Shown here piece after piece: positions 7,833 to 13,664 of a stretch of 15,793 nucleotides of DNA (its first letter is position 1; each line of letters starts with the position of its first letter). A program made the position numbers and the translations under genes. The notes under the pieces are model-generated. The model was not told the DNA's origin. It saw only the letters and a program-made list of their open reading frames with translations, and did not search any database. The stretch lies in assembly GCA_017424085.1 (NCBI GenBank), contig JAFPBP010000336.1:1-15793 (forward strand), in the 5' to 3' direction. The DNA comes from Clostridia bacterium. Lineage in GTDB: Bacteria > Bacillota > Clostridia > Oscillospirales > UBA644.

Positions 7833-8621
7833 ATGAACTATCAAAAACGTCGTCGTCCCGAGCCCAGAACCGAAGAAGTCAACGAAAATATCGTCACGGG
7901 ACGGAATCCCGTCATGGAAGCCCTCCGAGGCGAGCGCACCGTTGATAAAATTCTCATTGCAAAGGGAGAGCGGGAGGGCTCGATCCTGAAGATCCTTGCC
8001 ATGGCGAAGGAAAAGGGGATCCCCGTGCTGGAAGCGGAGCGCACCCGCATCGAGACTCTGTCGGGAACGGCAGGTCATCAGGGCGTTCTGGCGTACGTAA
8101 CCCCCTTTGAATATTCCACGGTGGAGGACATCCTCGCCCTTGCGGCGGAGCGCAACGAGCCTCCCTGCATCGTGATTCTGGACGGAGTGACCGACCCCCA
8201 TAACGTGGGAGCCATCCTTCGGACCGCCTGCTGCTGCGGCGCACACGGGGTGATCCTGCCCAAGCACAATTCCTGCGGCATGACCCCCACCCTCATCAAA
8301 TCCTCCGCAGGCGCCTGCGAATACATGAAGGTGGCGCGGGTGACGAACATCACCGACACGGTGGAGGAGCTGAAAAAGCACAACATCTGGATCTACGGAA
8401 CCGACGGAAGCGCTCCTGCGGACATTTACCACACCGATCTGACCGGAGCCTGCGCCTTCGTTCTCGGAGATGAGGGACGGGGCATTTCCCGTCTGGTCCG
8501 AGAGCATTGCGACTTTTTGGTCAAGATCCCCATGAACGGTCCCTTGGATTCGCTGAACGTTTCGGTGGCGGGCGCAGTAATTCTCTATGAATCCCTCCGT
8601 CAGAAGGGGGCACGCGGATGA
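7833..8621 (+). CDS. rlmB: 23S rRNA 2'-O-ribose methyltransferase, RlmB/TrmH (SpoU) family
   Basis: This family transfers methyl from S-adenosylmethionine to a ribose 2'-OH; E. coli RlmB modifies G2251 of 23S rRNA in the peptidyl-transferase P loop. The protein is 262 residues with an N-terminal substrate-binding domain (about 18-95, starting at NIVTGRNPVMEAL) and a trefoil-knot SPOUT domain. SPOUT motif 1 is DGVTDPHNVGAILRTA (117-132), motif 2 LGDEGRGISR (211-220), and motif 3 IPMNGPLDSLNVSVAGA (232-248). A basic start (KRRRPEPR) precedes the first domain. GGAG lies about 10 nt before the ATG. Its stop overlaps the start of the next gene (ATGA), indicating translational coupling. The exact rRNA target is inferred from the family. 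Confidence 0.93.
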   Translation: MNYQKRRRPEPRTEEVNENIVTGRNPVMEALRGERTVDKILIAKGEREGSILKILAMAKEKGIPVLEAERTRIETLSGTAGHQGVLAYVTPFEYSTVEDILALAAERNEPPCIVILDGVTDPHNVGAILRTACCCGAHGVILPKHNSCGMTPTLIKSSAGACEYMKVARVTNITDTVEELKKHNIWIYGTDGSAPADIYHTDLTGACAFVLGDEGRGISRLVREHCDFLVKIPMNGPLDSLNVSVAGAVILYESLRQKGARG

Positions 8622-10258
8622 AACAGCTCTCCTATTTTGAAGAGCAATACAATTCAGCCTGTGCCGCACGGGACAAGACCTCCGTCAAAGCCTTGGGGTG
8701 TCTGGCCGTCGCAATTCTCATGACGGTGCTGACGGTGCTGGGCATCGACAAGATCCCCATGGCGATCCTTCAGCTTGCGGCGTGTGCGCTGACCGTATTT
8801 CTCTGTCGCGCAGACTTTTTGGACGGGTTAAAATCCTTTCTGAAGCTGAACCCCTCCCCCTACTGCTTTTATTCCTTTGCCCTGATCGCAACGGCGATCC
8901 ATTCGGTCTACCTGCTTGCCACTCCCAATCCTGCAGAGGATCAATTCTTCTCGGCGGCGCTTTTTCTCTCCCTTGCCCTTTCGGCGGGGCTGAAGTATCT
9001 GTACGCCTTTCAGGTGGTCCGCAATCTGGATCTGGTGCGGGATAAGAAGACCTATGCGTTGCAGGTGACCGATCTGTCCCTGTCGAAGAAATACATCCGA
9101 CAGGTCTGCTCCGCAAATCCCGTCATTGACTTTCCCAACGTGGTCCGCACCTCCTCGGATGGGGACCCCTCCGACGGCAAAAACCGTCGCTTCGTTCCTT
9201 GGGTGATCCTGGGCGTCATCGTCGCTTCGATCATTGTTGCCATCGTCCGCAAGGGAACCTTCCTTCCTGCGCTGACCATTCTTCTGATCATGTGCGCCAC
9301 CTTCACCTCCGAGGGTGCCTTCATCATTCCCTACGTGCTCATGCAAATGCGCCTGCGCCGCATGGGAAGCATCCTTTTGGGGAACTATTCGGTCAAGCAT
9401 CTGAAAGATGCGGACACGCTTCTGGTCAAGGATACCGATCTCTTCCCCCCCGACCGTAACGAAATCCTTCATTTCCGCGTAAAAAACACCGCCCGTGCCG
9501 CAGAAGCCACCAAGTACATCGCGGCGCTTCTGACCCTTTCCGAGTCTCCCCTTCTGGAGGCATTCCGCAAGCAGGTCCCCGATCTGCCCGAGCGGTTTCC
9601 CACGGTGCTGCAATGGCGCGTGATCAAGAATTACGGAATCGTCGCCACGGTGGATCTGGATAACGTGCTTTTGGGGAACCGCAACCTGCTGTTGTCCCAC
9701 AACGTCCAGCCCTGGAGCCCCGAAAAGGAAGCCATGCTTTCCGCCGCAGGGGTGCATCTGATCTATCTGGTCATCAACCGAACCATTGCCGCAACCATGA
9801 TCTGCCGTTACGGCGAGGACCCCGCTCTGAAAAAGGCGGCGGATATGCCCGACGGAGAATTCCATCTTCTGGTGGATACCAAGGATTGCAACATCAACGA
9901 AAGCATGATCCAGCGGCGGTACGATCTGCCCCACACCAAGATCTCGGTGCCCGATCCCGACGAGGCGGAATCGGTGGACGAAACGCGGGAGGAGCTGGAA
10001 GAAGACCAAAGCCCGCCCGTGATGATCTCCACCCAAAACGCATTGGGCATCACCGAAGCCATCCGTCGGACCAAGATCCTCTACAAGCGCATCAGTGTCA
10101 GCTTTTATCTCCAGCAGATCTCCATTCTGTTCGGTCTGCTTCTCACGGTGGCGGCGTTGATCTTCGCCCCGGGGAAAATGGTCTGGCTCTGGCCCTTGGC
10201 ATATCATCTGATCTGGCTGATTCCCGTACCCCTCATTGCATTGTTTTATAAAAAATAA
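8618..10258 (+). CDS. Membrane protein resembling a catalytically dead P-type ATPase
   Basis: The layout of this 546-residue protein follows a P1B-like P-type ATPase: four hydrophobic segments (about 24-43, 47-63, 82-101, 110-131), a short cytosolic stretch where the actuator domain would sit, two more helices (about 193-212, 214-240), a cytosolic region, and a C-terminal pair (about 500-515, 521-543). Motif-by-motif reading supports this: MGSILLGNYSVKHLKDADTLLV (249-270) matches the lead-in to the phosphorylation site, but DKTGT is KDTDL (271-275). SEHPL is SESPL (308-312), VDLDNVLLGNRNLL (345-358) matches the nucleotide-binding domain, TGDN is lost near 420-425, and the GDGxND region appears deleted before VMISTQNALGITEAIRR (468-483). 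CPC and TGE are also absent. It therefore cannot pump by the normal cycle; its role is unknown. It overlaps rlmB by 4 bp. The fold assignment is my inference. Confidence 0.75.
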   Translation: MKQLSYFEEQYNSACAARDKTSVKALGCLAVAILMTVLTVLGIDKIPMAILQLAACALTVFLCRADFLDGLKSFLKLNPSPYCFYSFALIATAIHSVYLLATPNPAEDQFFSAALFLSLALSAGLKYLYAFQVVRNLDLVRDKKTYALQVTDLSLSKKYIRQVCSANPVIDFPNVVRTSSDGDPSDGKNRRFVPWVILGVIVASIIVAIVRKGTFLPALTILLIMCATFTSEGAFIIPYVLMQMRLRRMGSILLGNYSVKHLKDADTLLVKDTDLFPPDRNEILHFRVKNTARAAEATKYIAALLTLSESPLLEAFRKQVPDLPERFPTVLQWRVIKNYGIVATVDLDNVLLGNRNLLLSHNVQPWSPEKEAMLSAAGVHLIYLVINRTIAATMICRYGEDPALKKAADMPDGEFHLLVDTKDCNINESMIQRRYDLPHTKISVPDPDEAESVDETREELEEDQSPPVMISTQNALGITEAIRRTKILYKRISVSFYLQQISILFGLLLTVAALIFAPGKMVWLWPLAYHLIWLIPVPLIALFYKK

Positions 10259-10270
10259 TTAAACTATATT
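10241..10270 (+). promoter_or_regulatory. Candidate promoter for yebC
   Basis: An AT-rich island at the end of the preceding gene contains TTGTTT (10241-10246) and TATATT (10265-10270) with an 18-bp spacer. The -10 box matches consensus at 5 of 6 positions, the -35 at 3 of 6. The contrast with the GC-rich surroundings makes a promoter here reasonable. Confidence 0.35.
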
Positions 10271-10299
10271 TATATTCCGTTTCAAGGAGGAAACGATCC

Positions 10300-11019
10300 A
10301 TGTCCGGACATTCTAAATGGAAGAACATTATGCACAAAAAGGAGAAGACCGACGCTCAGCGCGCCAAGATCTTCACCAAAATCGGTAGAGAAATCTCCAT
10401 GGCTGTTAAAGAAGGGGGACCCGATCCCGTTTCCAACGCAACCCTGAAGGATCTGATCGCAAAGGCGAAATCCAACAACGTCCCCAACGATAACATCGAG
10501 CGCGTCATCAAGAAGGCGGCGGGCGGAAACGACGGGGAAACCTACGAGGTCCTCACCTACGAGGGCTACGGTCCCAGCGGCGTTGCCGTTTATCTGCGCT
10601 GCGTCACCGACAACCGCAACCGTACCGCAGGTGACCTGCGCCACTACTTTGACAAGTGCGGCGGCAATCTGGGTCAGACCGGCTCGGTCAACTGGATGTT
10701 TGAGAAGAAGGGCGTGATCGTCATCGACGGCGAGGACGTGGACGAGGATCAGCTGATGGAGGATCTGATCGAGGCAGACATCCTCGACATCGTGGCGGAG
10801 GAGGGCGGATTTACCGTCTATACTCCCGCAGAATCCATGAGCGACACCAACGATCTGGTGATCTCCAAGAAATACAACGTTCTTTCCGCAGAGGTGGCTC
10901 AGGTTCCCAACAACTACACCGAGATCTCCGAGGAAGACGGAGAAAAGATGCAGAAGCTGCTGGATATGTTGGACGACAACGACGACGTCACCGACGTTTG
11001 GCACAACTGGGATAACTAA
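10300..11019 (+). CDS. yebC: YebC/TACO1-family protein
   Basis: YebC proteins are cytosolic. They were long annotated as transcriptional regulators; later work links the family (including mitochondrial TACO1) to translation, helping ribosomes at proline-rich stretches. The 239-residue protein has the family start MSGHSKW...IMHKKEKTDAQRAKIFTKIGREI and the central EGYGPSGVAVYLRCVTDNRNRT block, followed by GSVNWMFEKKGVI. The very acidic C-terminus (LDMLDDNDDVTDVWHNWDN) is normal for the family. AAGGAGG at 10284-10290 is an ideal ribosome binding site. It is the last gene of the + strand group and is followed by a strong terminator. Confidence 0.96.
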   Translation: MSGHSKWKNIMHKKEKTDAQRAKIFTKIGREISMAVKEGGPDPVSNATLKDLIAKAKSNNVPNDNIERVIKKAAGGNDGETYEVLTYEGYGPSGVAVYLRCVTDNRNRTAGDLRHYFDKCGGNLGQTGSVNWMFEKKGVIVIDGEDVDEDQLMEDLIEADILDIVAEEGGFTVYTPAESMSDTNDLVISKKYNVLSAEVAQVPNNYTEISEEDGEKMQKLLDMLDDNDDVTDVWHNWDN

Positions 11020-11020
11020 A

Positions 11021-11062
11021 AAAAACGAAGGCTTCGGAGCAACAAAACTCCGAAGCCTTTTT
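11021..11062. terminator. Bidirectional intrinsic terminator between yebC and cysK
   Basis: A 12-bp perfect stem, AAGGCTTCGGAG (11028-11039) with CTCCGAAGCCTT (11048-11059), has an 8-nt loop. On the + strand it runs into a T-tract, and on the - strand the A-run at 11018-11025 becomes a U-tract. It lies between convergent genes and can stop transcription from both. Confidence 0.92.
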
Positions 11063-11075
11063 GTATTGATAAAGC

Positions 11076-12005
11076 TCAATCGCGGAACATCTCGGTGGAA
11101 AGATAGCGGTCTCCCGTATCGGGCAGAAGAACCACAACGGTCTTCCCTTCCCATTCGGGACGGCGCGCCACCTGCACCGCCGCCCAAAGGGCTGCGCCCG
11201 AGGAGATCCCGCACAGGATCCCTTCCCGCCGCCCCAAAAGGCGCCCCAGCGCATAGGCATCCGACTCGGTAACGGGGATGATTTCATCCAAAATATCCCG
11301 ATTCAGCACGGCGGGGACAAACCCAGCACCGATGCCCTGAAGCCCGTGTTTCCCCGCTTTTTGCCCCGAAAGAACCGCAGACGAGGCAGGCTCTGCGCCG
11401 ATCACGCGCACGGCGGGATTTTTCGATTTCAAGAACTCTCCCACCCCCGTGATGGTGCCGCCCGTGCCCACGCCCGCAACGAAAGCATCCACAGTGCCGT
11501 CGGTATCGTCCCAGATCTCGGGACCCGTGGTGGTGCGGTGCGCCGCGGAATTGGCGGGATTCTCAAACTGCCCCGCCACGAAGCTGTTGGGGATCTGAGC
11601 CGCCAGACGGTTCGCCTCTTCGATGGCGCCGCTCATACCCAAGGCGCCGTCGGTGAGCACCAGCTCCGCCCCGTACGCCTTCATGAGAATGCGCCGCTCC
11701 TCGGACATGCTGTCGGGCATGACGATGATGACCCGATATCCCCGCGCCGCCGCCACCGAAGCAAGCCCGATGCCCGTGTTTCCCGAGGTGGGCTCGATGA
11801 TCACCGAATCGGAGGTCAGAACGCCCCGTGCCTCGGCATCGTTGATCATGGAGAGGGCGACCCGATCCTTTGCGGAGCCTGCGGGGTTCATGGATTCCAA
11901 TTTTGCCACGAGCCTTGCCTTCAGCCCGAATTCGGCTTCCACGTTCCGAAGCTCCACTAAGGGAGTTTTTCCGATCAACGCCTCGACGGAGGGATAAATA
12001 TTCAT
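11076..12005 (-). CDS. cysK: Cysteine synthase (O-acetylserine sulfhydrylase), PLP-dependent
   Basis: It condenses O-acetyl-L-serine with sulfide to give L-cysteine, using pyridoxal phosphate. The 309-residue protein has the PLP lysine Lys46 in NPAGSAKDR, the substrate loop PTSGNTG (72-78), the phosphate-binding loop GVGTGGTITG (178-187) and the pyridine-contact serines in GISSGA (266-271), ending with PDTGDRYLST. I start it at 12005 (MNIYPSVEALIGKTPL), with AAAGGA 9 nt upstream. An ATG at 12026 in the same frame would add seven residues that include this ribosome binding site. It has its own promoter and terminator, so it is monocistronic. A specialised role (CysM or a cystathionine-type enzyme) cannot be fully excluded, but motifs and length fit CysK. 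Confidence 0.93.
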   Translation of the reverse strand: MNIYPSVEALIGKTPLVELRNVEAEFGLKARLVAKLESMNPAGSAKDRVALSMINDAEARGVLTSDSVIIEPTSGNTGIGLASVAAARGYRVIIVMPDSMSEERRILMKAYGAELVLTDGALGMSGAIEEANRLAAQIPNSFVAGQFENPANSAAHRTTTGPEIWDDTDGTVDAFVAGVGTGGTITGVGEFLKSKNPAVRVIGAEPASSAVLSGQKAGKHGLQGIGAGFVPAVLNRDILDEIIPVTESDAYALGRLLGRREGILCGISSGAALWAAVQVARRPEWEGKTVVVLLPDTGDRYLSTEMFRD

Positions 12006-12037
12006 AGAAAAGAGTCCTTTCAGCATGGATTTTCTCT

Positions 12038-12066
12038 ATGATACCACATTTTCCTCCGTTTGTCAA
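12038..12066 (-). promoter_or_regulatory. Promoter of cysK
   Basis: On the - strand TTGACA (12066-12061, perfect -35) and TATCAT (12043-12038, 5 of 6 for -10) are 17 bp apart. Transcription should start near 12031, giving a leader of about 26 nt, too short for a T-box or riboswitch. This is the best promoter in the window. Confidence 0.85.
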
Positions 12067-12103
12067 GGGAAAAAAAGAAAAGCACGCCCGAGAAAAGGCG
12101 TGT
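12067..12103 (-). terminator. Intrinsic terminator of the mannosidase-kinase-isomerase operon
   Basis: On the - strand, CACGCC (12102-12097) pairs with GGCGTG (12088-12083), with an 8-nt loop and a flanking G-U pair, followed by a T-rich run (CTTTTCTTTTTTTCC). It begins about 22 nt after the isomerase stop and abuts the -35 box of cysK, so cysK is insulated from the operon. Confidence 0.85.
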
Positions 12104-12124
12104 ATTTCTTCAACCGATCCGATA

Positions 12125-12721
12125 TCAGGACTCTCCGAACAGAACCTCTTCTGTTTTCGCACAGAGATAATGATATACGGGAAGATGCAATTCCTGAACC
12201 TTATAGGTTTCGGTTTCGGGAACGCGGATGCAGATCTGAGCAAGATCCGCAAGTCTTCCGCCCGATTCCCCCGTCAAGGCGATCACGGTCATACCCATCG
12301 CACGGGCAAGGCGCGCGGCGTTACAAACGTTTTCGGCGTTCCCCGAGGTGGACAGGGCAAAGAGGATATCTCCCTTTTTCCCAAGCCCGTAGAGCATCTG
12401 CGCATACACCATGGCAGGATCAAGATCGTTCAGAGATGCAGTCAATGCGGCAGAAGCGGAATGCAGGGAAATGGCAGGCAACGACCCCTGCAGACGCTCC
12501 CGCAGATCTGCGGGGAGGTCGGAATCGGTAACGGTGCGGGGCAGGCGAAAGCCTTTTAACAATTCCCCCGCCATATGATCGCAATCGGCGGCGCTTCCTC
12601 CGTTTCCGCAGAGCAGGCACGCTCCTCCGCAAAGGTAAACGTTGGTCATTTTTTCCACGGCTTGTTCGATGGCATCCTTGCAGACCCGAAGGGAAGGATA
12701 CCGTTGAAGCAGTTCATTCAT
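12125..12721 (-). CDS. SIS-domain phosphosugar isomerase, GmhA (sedoheptulose-7-phosphate isomerase) type
   Basis: GmhA-type enzymes interconvert sedoheptulose-7-phosphate and D-glycero-D-manno-heptose-7-phosphate. The 198-residue protein has the family motif GNGGSAADCDH (39-49), the phosphate-binding serines STSGN (124-128), and QELHLPVYH (176-184). By comparison with E. coli GmhA (His61, Glu65, Gln172, His180), the metal ligands would be His49, Glu53, Gln176 and His184; all are present. I start it at 12721 with GGAGG upstream; the ATG at 12760 lies within the kinase gene. One nucleotide separates it from the kinase stop. No heptose kinase, phosphatase or epimerase gene is visible, so in this operon it may act on another manno-configured phosphosugar such as mannose-6-phosphate (inference). 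Confidence 0.85.
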   Translation of the reverse strand: MNELLQRYPSLRVCKDAIEQAVEKMTNVYLCGGACLLCGNGGSAADCDHMAGELLKGFRLPRTVTDSDLPADLRERLQGSLPAISLHSASAALTASLNDLDPAMVYAQMLYGLGKKGDILFALSTSGNAENVCNAARLARAMGMTVIALTGESGGRLADLAQICIRVPETETYKVQELHLPVYHYLCAKTEEVLFGES

Positions 12722-12722
12722 T

Positions 12723-13664
12723 TTATTTTCCTCCTTGCATCGCAACGCTGAGCGCCGCAAGATCCCCCAGATCCTCTCCCAATGCGGCGGGAAGGATCCG
12801 ACAGACCTCCAACGCTTGCGGCAATGCCTGTTCTTTCAAAACCTGAAGAGCGGCAGGCTCCAGAAGGGCTCGCGCCCGTGCGTAAATGCTTCCGATGACG
12901 ATCGCCTCGGGATTGAAAAGATCGATCAGAATGCTGAGTCCAAGCCCCAATTTTTCTCCGCACCGACGGTAGATCTCTTTTGCATCGGAGCATCCCGCAA
13001 AGGCGCACTCCGCCACGGATCTTGCCGTAACAGAGGGGAGATCCTCTACCGTAGCGCAATAGGAAACCGAGCTCCCCGTTCGAAGCTGCTGTTCAGCATA
13101 AGCAATTGCCTGTTGGCGGATCCCGCCGCCGGAGCAAAAGCCCTCAAAGGACCCCCGCTTCCCGTATCCGACGGGTCCGTCGGACGCCAAGGGAATATGC
13201 CCCGCCTCGCCGGCGTTGGCGTTGGTTCCCTCGTAGAGTGCTCCGTTCAGGATCAACCCCGCGCCCAAGCCCGTGCCGAAGGTGAGAAAGATCATATTGC
13301 GAGTTCCCTTTCCTGCCCCGAACCGCCATTCGGCAAGGGCGCAGGCGTTTGCATCGTTCTGAAGGTAGGCGGGGGCGCCCGTCGCCTCGGACAGAAGCTT
13401 TACGATGGGAACGTCATCCCAACCGGGAAGATTCGGTGGAGCCGTAATCGCACCTCTCTTCAGATCCAACGGACCGCCGCAGCTGATCCCCACACCCGAG
13501 ACCGCCCCGAAGGATGCGGCAGAGCGCAGGATCCGCTCGATCATTTCCTCGGGAGATCCGTTGTTATCAAAGCGGATCTTTTCCAGGATCCGCCCCTCTT
13601 CGTCGCCCTTCACCAGGGCTATTTTGGTCCCGCCAATGTCAACTCCGATATAATACTGACTCAT
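12723..13664 (-). CDS. ROK-family sugar kinase
   Basis: ROK kinases phosphorylate hexoses such as glucose, fructose, mannose or N-acetylmannosamine with ATP. The 313-residue protein has the ATP phosphate-binding loop DIGGTK (9-14), the sugar loop GISCGGPLD (59-67), the catalytic aspartate Asp104 in NDANA, TFGTGLGAGL (128-137), and GEAGH with His156. There is no N-terminal helix-turn-helix, so it is an enzyme and not a ROK repressor. The Cys-rich zinc motif of many ROK proteins is replaced by GYGKRGSFEGF (166-176), with no Cys at the usual ligand positions. The start codon overlaps the mannosidase stop (ATGA), and GGAG lies upstream. Mannose or fructose is the likely substrate from context; this is inference. 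Confidence 0.88.
   Translation of the reverse strand: MSQYYIGVDIGGTKIALVKGDEEGRILEKIRFDNNGSPEEMIERILRSAASFGAVSGVGISCGGPLDLKRGAITAPPNLPGWDDVPIVKLLSEATGAPAYLQNDANACALAEWRFGAGKGTRNMIFLTFGTGLGAGLILNGALYEGTNANAGEAGHIPLASDGPVGYGKRGSFEGFCSGGGIRQQAIAYAEQQLRTGSSVSYCATVEDLPSVTARSVAECAFAGCSDAKEIYRRCGEKLGLGLSILIDLFNPEAIVIGSIYARARALLEPAALQVLKEQALPQALEVCRILPAALGEDLGDLAALSVAMQGGK

Noticed and set aside
8828..10207. 459-codon open frame on the - strand
   Set aside because: Antisense to the 546-residue membrane protein, whose frame has a coupled start, membrane helices and ATPase-like motifs.
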